Source of the DNA: GCA-002731945 sp036344135 | GTDB taxonomy: Bacteria; Pseudomonadota; Alphaproteobacteria; MED-G09 | NCBI GenBank assembly: GCA_036344135.1 | Contig: JAYYUG010000098.1 | Location: 1-17,067, forward strand | DNA: 17,067 nt | Direction of reading: 5' to 3' | Shown: piece after piece, positions 1 through 7,810 of the stretch | How the letters are laid out: each line of letters begins with the position of its first letter | Position numbering within the stretch: the stretch's first letter is position 1 | The notes under the pieces: generated by a model | The model's database searches: none | Told to the model about the DNA's origin: nothing | What the model saw: only the letters and a program-made list of their open reading frames with translations | Made by a program: the position numbers and the translations under genes

Positions 1-955
1 ATTCTGGCCCATTATAGACTAAACCCGTGTATAATTGAACCAAAGTCGCTCCATTTCGTATCTTTTCGTAGGCCTTTTCAGCAGAGTCTATTCCGCCCAC
101 TCCTATCAGCGGTATACTCCCCTTAGTAAGACGATAGACCAAGTTGAGCTTGTACGTTGACAATTCAAAGAGTGGGGCGCCTGATAAACCGCCTGAAATA
201 TCTTCATTTAAATTCAGTTTTGACCTATCAAGAGTCGTATTAGAAATGATTATTCCATCTATACCTTTAGATAAAACTACCGAACATAAACTCTTTATAT
301 CCTCCTCTTCCATATCCGGAGAAATTTTTAACAAAATGGGGGGACGAGAATGATCATGGTTTTTCTCAATTACCTCATTAATATTTTTAATTAGATCGTT
401 AAGATTTTCTATCAACTGAAGGTCTCTCAAACCTGGAGTATTTGGCGAGGATATATTGACTGTTATGTATGAAGCACAATTTAAAAAATTTTCGATCCCT
501 TTTTTATAATCCTCAATAAAGTTTTCACTTTCTTTATTTGCACCTATGTTCACACCTACTATTTGATCCATTTTTCTTGTGGAGGGTAATCTTGTTTTAA
601 TTGCATCAAACCCCTCACTGTTAAATCCTAAACTGTTAATAATTGCCTCTTCTTTTTTTAGACGAAAAACTCTAGGCTTTGGGTTGCCCGACTGCGGTTG
701 AGGTGTAACGGTCCCAACCTCAACAAACCCAAAACCCAGATGAAAGAGTTGTTGGTAAATTTCAGCATTTTTATCAAAACCTGCAGCAATACCAACAGGG
801 TTGTTAAATTGTAAACCGAATACAGTATTCTTAAGATTGGAAAAATCTTTGTTATTTCTCTTCAAGGAAAACCTCAAAAGAAAAATTGTGACCCTATGCG
901 AAATTTCAGGATCTAACAAAAAAAGAAAAAATTTCATAAGGTTGTATAAAAACAT
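1..955 (-). CDS. pyrD: Dihydroorotate dehydrogenase (quinone), class 2, cut by left window edge
   Basis: Oxidises dihydroorotate to orotate in pyrimidine synthesis, using FMN and passing electrons to membrane quinone. I translated this frame by hand; about 318 residues are present and the C-terminal few tens are beyond the window. The amphipathic N-terminus with LDPEISH is typical of the membrane-associated class 2 helix. FMN and substrate motifs follow: AAGFDKN, VNISSPNTPGLRDLQ with the class 2 catalytic Ser, KISPD, ISNTT, GLSGAPL, GVGGI, and LVQLYTGLVYNGP at the edge. The ATG at 955-953 is preceded by GAGGGAGG about 12 bases upstream; a second in-frame ATG at 937-935 is possible but would trim the N-terminal helix. 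It lies 54 bases downstream of mutT on the same strand and may be co-transcribed with argJ-mutT. Family assignment is secure. Confidence 0.96.
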   Translation of the reverse strand, partial: MFLYNLMKFFLFLLDPEISHRVTIFLLRFSLKRNNKDFSNLKNTVFGLQFNNPVGIAAGFDKNAEIYQQLFHLGFGFVEVGTVTPQPQSGNPKPRVFRLKKEEAIINSLGFNSEGFDAIKTRLPSTRKMDQIVGVNIGANKESENFIEDYKKGIENFLNCASYITVNISSPNTPGLRDLQLIENLNDLIKNINEVIEKNHDHSRPPILLKISPDMEEEDIKSLCSVVLSKGIDGIIISNTTLDRSKLNLNEDISGGLSGAPLFELSTYKLNLVYRLTKGSIPLIGVGGIDSAEKAYEKIRNGATLVQLYTGLVYNGPE

Positions 956-1009
956 TAATCTCTTAAAAACCTCCCTCAAGAATAATTAAAGCATATTCCA
1001 TTTTGAAAG

Positions 1010-1420
1010 TTAATTTACCAATTCCTCTAAATAAGGAATTAATCCTTTATCTGCCGGTAAAAGTTCCAATTTGTAAAGATCTAGAGGACTAAACCAGCCC
1101 AATTCCTGATTTTCCTTTGCTACCAAAATACCATTCCACTCCCTACAAGAAAAAAGTAACAATAAGATACTAAAGTCATCATATTCATGGGAAGCAAAGG
1201 TGATAGGTGATAAGTCCGAATCCTTTATATTTATTCCTATTTCTTCTTTGATTTCTCGAATTAAACATTCAGAAGGTGTTTCATTTTTTTCCTTTTTACC
1301 ACCAGGAAATTCCCAAAAACCAGACATAAACTTATCATCTGGTCTTTTGTTCAATAAAATTTTTTTATCATTATCGATTAATGCCAATGCGGAAACGATG
1401 ATAATTTCTTTAGATCTCAT
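1010..1420 (-). CDS. mutT: MutT-type Nudix hydrolase (probable 8-oxo-dGTP diphosphatase)
   Basis: A 136-residue single-domain Nudix protein. The Nudix box is complete at residues 41-63: G41, E47, R55-E56, E59-E60 and G62, matching GX5EX7REUXEEXGU, so Mg-dependent pyrophosphohydrolase chemistry should be intact. Upstream SGFWEFPGGK is typical of the MutT/8-oxo-dGTPase subgroup, which removes oxidised dGTP and prevents A:T to C:G transversions. Substrate choice cannot be proved from sequence. It starts 9 bases after the argJ stop. The only good Shine-Dalgarno, AGGAG, lies inside the end of argJ about 13 bases before the ATG, so translation is probably coupled to argJ. In alphaproteobacteria argJ and mutT are commonly adjacent, which supports the call. 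Confidence 0.93.
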   Translation of the reverse strand: MRSKEIIIVSALALIDNDKKILLNKRPDDKFMSGFWEFPGGKKEKNETPSECLIREIKEEIGINIKDSDLSPITFASHEYDDFSILLLLFSCREWNGILVAKENQELGWFSPLDLYKLELLPADKGLIPYLEELVN

Positions 1421-1429
1421 TAAGAGGGT

Positions 1430-2671
1430 TTAACTCCTATAATCAGCATTTATTTTTATATATTTTTCGGTGAGATCGCATGTCCAAATACTGCTTTGGG
1501 AATCACCAACCCCAAGGTCAATTTCAATTAAAATACTATTATTTCTCATATATTTCTTTGTCCTTCTTTCCGAATACCTCTTAGCCAAAGATCCTTTATG
1601 AATAACTAAATTTTTTCCTATTTTAATTTTAATCTTCCTTTCAGAAAAATTTTCTTTTGTCTTTCCAATAGCCATTATTATTCTACCCCAATTTGGGTCA
1701 GAACCTGCTATAGCCGTTTTTACCAATGGCGAATTCGCAACAGACCTAGCTACTTTTTTTGCTGATGCTGAACTTATGGCCCCGTTTACCTTAATTTCTA
1801 CCAATTTCTTAGCGCCCTCTCCATCTCTCACGATTTGAAGAGCTAAATCATTCATTACATATTCTAATGCTTCTCGAAATTTTCTTAATCTTGCATCTCC
1901 TATCCCACTGAAAGGTTTAATTTCTTCATTTTCCATGGCCTTTCCTGTGGCAAATGCCAATACAGTGTCATTAGTCGAGGTGTCGCCATCGACAGTAATA
2001 GCGTTAAAACTATTTCTTAAACCTAAGTTAATAAGGGTTTGAAAGATTTTTTGATCTATTTCGGCATCTGTGAAAATAAATGCCAACATCGTTGCCATAT
2101 TCGGAGAAATCATACCTGACCCTTTTGCAATTCCGACTATCGATATTTCTTTACCATCAATCTTAATTGTTTTACCAGAGCCCTTAGGAAAGGTATCTGT
2201 TGTCATAATCGCTTTAGCGGCACTCTCAAACGAAGCAGGTTTTTTTTGAAATGAACTCTTTATTGCCCTTATGGTAGGTCTTAAAGGTATCTGTTCTCCA
2301 ATTACTCCTGTAGAACAAGTGTATACATCTTTCTGTCTACAATTGAGAAACTTGCTTGTGAATGAAGCTAACTTTTTAGTATTTTCTTCACCTTTTTTTC
2401 CTGTAAAGCTATTTGCTATACCGGCATTAACTACCAGAGCCCTAGCTTTTCCCGATTTTAAGTTTTTTTTGCAAAATAAAACTGGTGCCGCAATTATTTG
2501 TGCTTGTGTAAAAGAACCGGCCACTGAAGTATTTTTTTCAAAAACAACGGTTAATATGTCATCTCTTCTTTTGTATTTTACCTGAGATCTTGCAGTACCC
2601 ATAAGCATTCCTTTAACCAAAGGTAGCTTTGGAAAATTCTCTGGAGCCAGCGGGGACTTCTTTAAATTCAT
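1430..2671 (-). CDS. argJ: Bifunctional ornithine acetyltransferase / N-acetylglutamate synthase (ArgJ)
   Basis: Transfers acetyl from N-acetylornithine to glutamate in the cyclic arginine pathway; some members also make N-acetylglutamate from acetyl-CoA. The 413 residues are full length. Visible family motifs: NAGIANSFTG (about 82-91), CSTGVIGEQIP (119-129), TTDTFPK (157-163) and KGSGMISPNMATML (183-196). The proenzyme self-cleaves between Ala193 and Thr194, and Thr194 becomes the N-terminal nucleophile of the beta chain. The C-terminus ends in the usual INADYRS. Whether it is mono- or bifunctional cannot be read from sequence; that depends on whether argA is present elsewhere. It is the first gene of a probable argJ-mutT(-pyrD) operon. 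The ATG is preceded only by a weak AAAGAG. Confidence 0.97.
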   Translation of the reverse strand: MNLKKSPLAPENFPKLPLVKGMLMGTARSQVKYKRRDDILTVVFEKNTSVAGSFTQAQIIAAPVLFCKKNLKSGKARALVVNAGIANSFTGKKGEENTKKLASFTSKFLNCRQKDVYTCSTGVIGEQIPLRPTIRAIKSSFQKKPASFESAAKAIMTTDTFPKGSGKTIKIDGKEISIVGIAKGSGMISPNMATMLAFIFTDAEIDQKIFQTLINLGLRNSFNAITVDGDTSTNDTVLAFATGKAMENEEIKPFSGIGDARLRKFREALEYVMNDLALQIVRDGEGAKKLVEIKVNGAISSASAKKVARSVANSPLVKTAIAGSDPNWGRIIMAIGKTKENFSERKIKIKIGKNLVIHKGSLAKRYSERRTKKYMRNNSILIEIDLGVGDSQSSIWTCDLTEKYIKINADYRS

Positions 2672-2701
2672 GTTTTACTCTTTATTTTTAAAATCTAATA
2701 A

Positions 2702-2716
2702 TGGTTTAATAAACCA
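2702..2716. promoter_or_regulatory. 15-bp perfect palindrome in the argJ-secA divergent spacer (possible operator)
   Basis: TGGTTTAATAAACCA is perfectly self-complementary around a central A and lies 31 bases upstream of the argJ start codon. The 143-base spacer 2672-2814 also holds AT-rich -10-like hexamers for argJ on the minus strand (TATATA around 2727-2733), none with a convincing -35. A symmetric site between divergent genes suits a dimeric regulator, but this is inference, and AT-rich DNA yields short palindromes by chance. Confidence 0.3.
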
Positions 2717-2755
2717 AAGACGCTTATATATAAACGGATTTTTTACTCAGTTTAG

Positions 2756-2784
2756 TTGACATCTTAAAAATGTCTTCCTACATG
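2756..2784 (+). promoter_or_regulatory. Putative secA promoter
   Basis: A perfect -35 hexamer TTGACA (2756-2761) is followed after 17 bases by TACATG (2779-2784), a poor -10 with 3 of 6 matches. Transcription would start near 2791 and leave a leader of about 24 bases. An AAGGA at 2800-2804 sits 10 bases before the secA ATG as ribosome binding site. An inverted repeat GACAT-N7-ATGTC (2758-2774) overlaps the -35. The -35 and ribosome site are clear; the -10 is not. Confidence 0.35.
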
Positions 2785-2814
2785 AAGGATATGGTAATAA
2801 AGGAAAATTAGGTA

Positions 2815-5472
2815 ATGCCAAGCTTAAATTCAATTTTAAACAGTTTTTTCGGCTCTAGTAATGACAGAAAATTGGGAAAATTTCATAATCGAGTGAATGA
2901 AATTAATGCCTTGGAAGATTTCTATGAAAAATTAACTGATGAGGATCTAAAGAATAAAACCAAAGAATTTAGAGATAAAGTTAAAAATGGCGTGATCTTA
3001 GACGATTTATTGAATGACGCTTTTGCTGTCGTAAGAGAAGCAAGCAAAAGAACTCTAGGACAACGACATTTTGATGCACAAATTATTGGCGGCATGGTCC
3101 TTAATGAGGGCAAAATTGCTGAAATGAAAACTGGGGAAGGTAAAACATTAGCGTCTACTTTACCCGTTTATCTCAATGCTTTGTCTGGTGAAGGAGTTCA
3201 CGTCGTTACAGTCAATGATTATCTGGCCAAAAGAGATGCTGAATGGATGGGTCAGATCTATAACTTCCTTGGATTAAAGGCAGGCGTAATAATTTCTAAC
3301 CAGAATGACGAAGAAAAAAAACAGGCCTATGAAGCTGATGTAACATATGGAACAAATAATGAATTTGGATTTGATTATCTTCGAGATAATATGAAGCATT
3401 CCTTTGAACAAATGTTCCAAAAAAAACGTCACTTTGCGATAGTTGATGAAGTTGATTCGATACTAATTGACGAAGCCAGAACACCACTAGTTATATCCGG
3501 CGTTGTTGAGGATAAGTCTAATTTATATAATATGATTAATGGAATTGTACCTAAAATCTTAGAAAACGATATTGAGATTGATGAAAAAACTAAAAGCGTA
3601 AATCTTACTGAGGAAGGCAATGACCGACTTGACAAAACTCTTTTTGCTGAGGGGTTAATGGATAAAAATTCTTCGGTCTATGATATCGAAAATGTGAACC
3701 TGGTCCACCATATAAATCAAGCGCTTAAAGCTCATAAATTATTCCACAAAGATACTGATTATCTAATTAAAGATAATCAAGTGATTATAATAGATGAGTT
3801 TACTGGAAGAATGATGGAAGGAAGAAGGTTTTCCGACGGTCTTCATCAAGCTTTAGAAGCAAAAGAAGGTGTTCAAATACAACCCGAAAATCAGACACTT
3901 GCATCAATAACATTCCAAAATTATTTTAGACTTTACGAGAAACTATCGGGAATGACTGGTACTGCCTTAACAGAAGCAGAAGAGTTTCTGGATATCTATG
4001 GTCTTGATGTAGTGGCTATTCCTACCAATTTACCTGTTGAAAGAAATGACCAAGATGATGAAATTTATAGAACAACTGATGAAAAATATGTAGCCATAAT
4101 AGAAAACATAAAAGAATGTTATGAAAAAAAACAACCGGTATTGGTTGGGACTATCAGTATAGAAAAATCCGAGATACTTTCTTCTTTATTAAAAAATAAA
4201 AATATAAAACATAGCGTTCTTAACGCTCGATATCATGAACAAGAAGCAGAAATTATTGCTCAAGCAGGAAAGTCTGGTTCAGTTACCATAGCCACAAACA
4301 TGGCAGGAAGAGGAACAGACATACAATTAGGAGGGAATCCAGAATTTGAGTCTGAAGGAAAACAAGATGATCACCAAAGAAAAAAAAATGAAGTTATCTC
4401 AGCCGGAGGATTATTTGTAATAGGAACAGAAAGACATGAAAGTCGAAGAATAGACAATCAATTAAGAGGGAGATCTGGAAGGCAGGGAGATCCAGGAAAA
4501 TCCAAATTTTATTTAAGCCTTGAGGACGATCTGATGAGGGTATTTGGCTCTGAACGGTTGGATAATATATTGCAGCGATTAGGTCTAGACGAAGGTGAGG
4601 CCATAGTTCACCCCTGGATAAATACTGCTCTGGAAAGAGCTCAAAAAAAAGTAGAAACGAGGAATTTCGAAATCCGTAAAAATCTTCTAAAATTCGACAA
4701 TGTTATGAATGATCAAAGGAAAGTTATCTTTGATCAAAGGTTAGAAATAATTTTAGACGAAGATTTGTCAGAAACTACTAAAGATATGCGTCATGAGGTT
4801 ATATACGAAACATTAGATCAATTCATCCCTAACAAATCCTTTGTAGATGATTGGGGTATCCCAGAGCTAGAAAAAAATATCAAAAGGATTTTTTCTTTAC
4901 AGTTACCTTTAGAAGAATGGTGTAAAGAAGAGGGTATAGATTCCGAAGATTTAAAAGATAAAATAATATTAAATATAGATCAAACTTATGATAAAAAAAC
5001 TGCTGAATTTGGTTCAGATCTTATGAAAAGCCTTGAAAAGGCGGTAATATTGCAATCGATTGATCAAAACTGGAAAGACCATTTGGGACAACTAGAAAAT
5101 TTAAGACAAATTGTTGGTTTAAGGGGTTATGGACAAAGAGATCCTCTAAATGAATACAAATCTGAATCATTTATGCTTTTTGAAGACCTCTTAAGAAGCT
5201 TTAGAGAGGATGTAACAAGAATACTGTTTCACATCAGAATTGCATCTGATGAAGGAATAGAGAAAATTAGTAATAAGGGAAATATCAAACACAAAGCTAC
5301 GCAGGAGAATTTCGGCTACGATAAAGAAAAGGCTAAACCTACTCAGACAGTAAGAACAAGAAATATAAACACTCCAATTGATTCCAACGATCCTTCTACG
5401 TGGGGGAAGATAGGTCGAAACGAAAAATGTCCATGCGGGTCAGGGAAAAAGTATAAGAATTGTCATGGTTAG
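2815..5472 (+). CDS. secA: Preprotein translocase ATPase SecA
   Basis: Motor ATPase that drives unfolded preproteins through the SecYEG channel of the inner membrane. The 885 residues are near the usual length (E. coli about 900). Walker A is MKTGEGKT at 104-111 and the DEAD-type Walker B is VDEVDSILIDEARTPL around 210-225. Nucleotide-binding fold 2 has the helicase-like motifs TNMAGRGTDIQLGGNPE and QLRGRSGRQGDPG. The helical scaffold includes the QNWKDHL region. A C-terminal SEC-C zinc tail, CPCGSGKKYKNCHG, occupies 872-885 with ligands C872, C874, C883 and H884; this tail binds SecB and lipid, so SecB dependence is expected. The start has AAGGA 10 bases upstream. The gene stands alone on its strand, divergent from argJ and ending 2 bases from the accA stop. 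Confidence 0.99.
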   Translation: MPSLNSILNSFFGSSNDRKLGKFHNRVNEINALEDFYEKLTDEDLKNKTKEFRDKVKNGVILDDLLNDAFAVVREASKRTLGQRHFDAQIIGGMVLNEGKIAEMKTGEGKTLASTLPVYLNALSGEGVHVVTVNDYLAKRDAEWMGQIYNFLGLKAGVIISNQNDEEKKQAYEADVTYGTNNEFGFDYLRDNMKHSFEQMFQKKRHFAIVDEVDSILIDEARTPLVISGVVEDKSNLYNMINGIVPKILENDIEIDEKTKSVNLTEEGNDRLDKTLFAEGLMDKNSSVYDIENVNLVHHINQALKAHKLFHKDTDYLIKDNQVIIIDEFTGRMMEGRRFSDGLHQALEAKEGVQIQPENQTLASITFQNYFRLYEKLSGMTGTALTEAEEFLDIYGLDVVAIPTNLPVERNDQDDEIYRTTDEKYVAIIENIKECYEKKQPVLVGTISIEKSEILSSLLKNKNIKHSVLNARYHEQEAEIIAQAGKSGSVTIATNMAGRGTDIQLGGNPEFESEGKQDDHQRKKNEVISAGGLFVIGTERHESRRIDNQLRGRSGRQGDPGKSKFYLSLEDDLMRVFGSERLDNILQRLGLDEGEAIVHPWINTALERAQKKVETRNFEIRKNLLKFDNVMNDQRKVIFDQRLEIILDEDLSETTKDMRHEVIYETLDQFIPNKSFVDDWGIPELEKNIKRIFSLQLPLEEWCKEEGIDSEDLKDKIILNIDQTYDKKTAEFGSDLMKSLEKAVILQSIDQNWKDHLGQLENLRQIVGLRGYGQRDPLNEYKSESFMLFEDLLRSFREDVTRILFHIRIASDEGIEKISNKGNIKHKATQENFGYDKEKAKPTQTVRTRNINTPIDSNDPSTWGKIGRNEKCPCGSGKKYKNCHG

Positions 5473-5474
5473 TT

Positions 5475-6437
5475 TTAAATATTTAAGTTCCTTCCAATTT
5501 CTAGAAATTTATCTCTTCTTTTCTCGATCAGAGACTCAGCACCAAATTTTTTGAAAAAGATTATTGAATCTTTAATTGCTATTTTAGTTTGCATTATTAT
5601 TTGAGCATGCTCTCGGTGTGCTCCTCCTACCGGTTCATCAATAATTTCATCTATTACATTCAGTTTCAATAAATCCTGTGCAGTTATCTTCATAGCTTCA
5701 GCGGCTTCCTTTGATTTCTTCGAACTTCTCCATAAAATTGAAGCGGATGCTTCAGGAGATGCTACTGTATATATAGAATGCTCAAGCATTAAGACCTTAT
5801 TTGCCGCTGCAATAGCCATAGCGCCACCTGAACCACCTTCTCCAATTACAACAGATATGACCGGAACGTTTAATGACAGAGTACAATCTATTGACCTTGC
5901 AATAGCTTCAGACTGACCTCGTTCTTCAGCGCCTACTCCTGGATATGCCCCTGGAGTGTCTATAAAAGTTATAACAGGGATTTCATATCGTTCAGCAAGT
6001 CTCATCAATCTTATAGATTTTCTATATCCTTCAGGATGGGCCATTCCAAAATTGTGCTTTAGTCGTGTCTCAGTATCTGCCCCTTTTTCATGACCTATTA
6101 ACATTACAGAAAAATCATCTAACTGCCCTAGACCTCCGATTATAGCTTTATCTTCTCCATACACCCTATCACCTGCAAGCGGGGCAAAATCTTTTATCAT
6201 TCCATGAATGTAATCTTTAAAGTGAGGTCTATCCGGATGACGGGCGACTTGTGTTTTCTCCCAAGTACCAAGATCCTGGTATATTTCAGTCAACAAATCC
6301 TGAGCTTTAGTTTCTAATTTTGTTATTTCATCAAGTGAAATAGTTTTTTCTTCTTCATTTAGACGTTGTTCATTTAATTGACGAATTTTTCCTTCAACAT
6401 CTGCAAGAGATTTTTCAAAATCTAGATAGTTAACCAT
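5475..6437 (-). CDS. accA: Acetyl-CoA carboxylase, carboxyltransferase subunit alpha
   Basis: With AccD it transfers carboxyl from biotin-BCCP to acetyl-CoA to form malonyl-CoA, the first committed step of fatty-acid synthesis. The 320 residues match the family (about 317-320). Visible: the N-terminal helical segment (1-60), RPHFKDYI (70-77), the DTPGAYPGVGAEERGQSEAIA stretch (160-180) and the glycine-rich oxyanion-type loop GEGGSGGAMAIA (199-210), followed by YTVASPEASASILW. No accD or BCCP gene is in the window. The start is well supported: AGGA (6445-6448) lies 7 bases upstream of the ATG. It sits 47 bases downstream of the xerD-type gene on the same strand and is tail to tail with secA, with only 2 bases between stops and no recognisable terminator hairpin. 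Confidence 0.98.
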   Translation of the reverse strand: MVNYLDFEKSLADVEGKIRQLNEQRLNEEEKTISLDEITKLETKAQDLLTEIYQDLGTWEKTQVARHPDRPHFKDYIHGMIKDFAPLAGDRVYGEDKAIIGGLGQLDDFSVMLIGHEKGADTETRLKHNFGMAHPEGYRKSIRLMRLAERYEIPVITFIDTPGAYPGVGAEERGQSEAIARSIDCTLSLNVPVISVVIGEGGSGGAMAIAAANKVLMLEHSIYTVASPEASASILWRSSKKSKEAAEAMKITAQDLLKLNVIDEIIDEPVGGAHREHAQIIMQTKIAIKDSIIFFKKFGAESLIEKRRDKFLEIGRNLNI

Positions 6438-6484
6438 AAATTAATCCTATAAAAGAACAAAACTGCAGTCGAAAATGCAACAAG

Positions 6485-7534
6485 TCAATGATCGGTTTTC
6501 GATAATGGATGATTTGATCTTACCGAACTTATCAATTCTGATTCCAAAATGTGAGTATAAATCTCAGTTGTAGAAATATTAGAATGACCCAATAATTCTT
6601 GAATAACTCTTATGTCCGCACCCCGATTTAACAGATGAGTCGCAAATGCATGCCTCAATTTGTGTGGACTCAATTTCTTTTTATCAAAACCTAAATTTTT
6701 TGCAAAAATGGAAAGGATTTTATTAACGGAGTCCCTAGTTAAATGTCCATCGCTACTATGAGAAGGGAATAAATAAGAAGATCCATTAGGTAGAAACGAC
6801 ATCCAGTCCTCAATAACTTTCGCAGCACTAGTAGTAAAATACACTTTTCTCTCTTTATCGCCTTTAGAGGTTATCCGAGTCACCCTTTTAAGAATATCAA
6901 TATCCCTAACTTTCAAATTTACCAGTTCACTCACTCTCATCCCTGTGGAATATAGAATTTCTATTAAACACAAACTCCTTAATCGTTTCTTTTTTTGAAA
7001 ATCTGTTTCACCACCCTCAGGAGAAATCCTTATATAATCCAGTAAGAGATCAACTTCTTCTTCACTGAGAGTTTTTGGTAAAGATCTACTTATCTGTGGT
7101 CGGCCTATTGTTTCCATAGGATTTTTTGCTATCCTACCTTTCATCTTCTCATAAGAAAAAAATTGATTAAGGGTGGAATAAATCCTCGATCTAGTAGATT
7201 TCTTGAACCCTTTTTTTGTTATCTCTTCAAGATAGGACATAATATGCTCTGTAGTAATTTCCCTGAGTGATTGATTTAAAATTATATTTTCTGAAGAGGC
7301 ATCTTTTATAATTAAATAAAACTTTTTTTTGTTAGAATTAGGAAGGACGTTTTCTTCAAAATTTTTTGGGCTCCATAAATAAGAACAAAAAACTTTAAAA
7401 TCATTTTTATACGATCGAATAGTATTCTTACTTAATCCCTTCTCAATGCTCAAATAATTAAAGAACAAATCCAAGTTCAATTCTTGGTCTGACCAATAAC
7501 TCTTCCAATCTCTATTATTTATTTTATCCATCAT
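6485..7534 (-). CDS. xerD: Tyrosine recombinase, XerD-type
   Basis: Site-specific recombinase expected to work with XerC at dif to resolve chromosome dimers at division. The full catalytic set is visible in the C-terminal domain: R200 (STGMRVSEL), K224 (SKGDKER), H291 and R294 (SPHKLRHAFATHLL), H317 (LLGHSNI) and nucleophile Y326 (TEIYTHI). The N-terminal SAM-like core-binding domain is present but longer than usual: 349 residues against about 300, with an N-terminal extension and a Lys/Asn-rich insertion around 52-85. I prefer XerD over XerC because the accA and aroK neighbours match the xerD locus of other alphaproteobacteria as I recall it; the paralogue would be elsewhere. Not part of a mobile element: no repeats or cargo adjoin it. 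Two ATGs are in tandem at the start; GAAG is a weak ribosome site. Confidence 0.9.
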   Translation of the reverse strand: MMDKINNRDWKSYWSDQELNLDLFFNYLSIEKGLSKNTIRSYKNDFKVFCSYLWSPKNFEENVLPNSNKKKFYLIIKDASSENIILNQSLREITTEHIMSYLEEITKKGFKKSTRSRIYSTLNQFFSYEKMKGRIAKNPMETIGRPQISRSLPKTLSEEEVDLLLDYIRISPEGGETDFQKKKRLRSLCLIEILYSTGMRVSELVNLKVRDIDILKRVTRITSKGDKERKVYFTTSAAKVIEDWMSFLPNGSSYLFPSHSSDGHLTRDSVNKILSIFAKNLGFDKKKLSPHKLRHAFATHLLNRGADIRVIQELLGHSNISTTEIYTHILESELISSVRSNHPLSKTDH

Positions 7535-7563
7535 TTTAATCTTCTGTATAAAAGCAAAAAAAC

Positions 7564-7698
7564 TTATTTGTCAAAAATCTGTTCTTCTGTAATTACCTTT
7601 TTAACATCTTTAATTTCTGGCTCAACAAAACTCGATAAATTATATACAAGTAAGAAAATGGTCAAAATGACTAATAATGAAATAATATAATTTTTCAT
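7564..7698 (-). CDS. 44-residue single-pass membrane microprotein, function unknown
   Basis: A short frame between xerD and aroK, read by hand. It starts ATG AAA AAT and ends EEQIFDK-stop. Residues 4-24 form one strongly hydrophobic segment (Ile/Leu/Val-rich, ending VYNLSSFV) and the rest is a short charged tail, SFVEPEIKDVKKV followed by ITEEQIFDK. This gives one transmembrane helix or an uncleaved signal anchor; no lipobox or clear signal-peptidase site is seen. A GGAA lies about 12 bases before the ATG and a perfect TATAAT lies upstream at 7718-7723, both favouring a real gene. The stop is 29 bases from the xerD start on the same strand, so it may lead the xerD-accA transcript. I do not recognise a family. 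It could be noncoding AT-rich sequence, but the switch from hydrophobic to charged residues argues against that. Confidence 0.6.
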   Translation of the reverse strand: MKNYIISLLVILTIFLLVYNLSSFVEPEIKDVKKVITEEQIFDK

Positions 7699-7717
7699 AA
7701 TTTTGTTTCCAAAAGTA

Positions 7718-7723
7718 ATTATA
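7718..7723 (-). promoter_or_regulatory. Putative -10 box for the microprotein-xerD-accA transcript
   Basis: On the minus strand this reads TATAAT, a perfect -10 consensus, 19 bases before the microprotein ATG. No convincing -35 is found at 16-18 bases upstream, where the sequence is T-rich. The rest of the spacer to aroK (7724-7810) is A/T-rich; on the plus strand TTGTGA (7771-7776) and GATTAT (7795-7800) are a weak candidate for aroK that would leave almost no leader. Confidence 0.4.
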
Positions 7724-7810
7724 TCTGCTTCGTTAAAAAATAAATAAAAAAAATAAGAGACCCTTCTTTTTTGTGAATATTTGAAATATACATGGATTAT
7801 TGATTAGAAA

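Noticed and set aside
144..353. 69-codon plus-strand open frame
   Set aside because: It lies wholly within pyrD on the opposite strand, has no family features and no ribosome site; it is a shadow frame.
801..989. 62-codon plus-strand open frame
   Set aside because: Most of it is antisense to the clearly conserved N-terminal part of pyrD; its Lys/Asn-rich content is what AT-rich antisense DNA gives.
6462..6469. ACTGCAGT 8-bp palindrome between xerD and accA
   Set aside because: Too short to distinguish from chance, and it lies in a 47-base gap between genes that are probably co-transcribed.
6485..7534. Integrase of a mobile element
   Set aside because: The tyrosine recombinase sits among conserved housekeeping genes with no flanking repeats, tRNA or cargo, and resembles chromosomal XerD.
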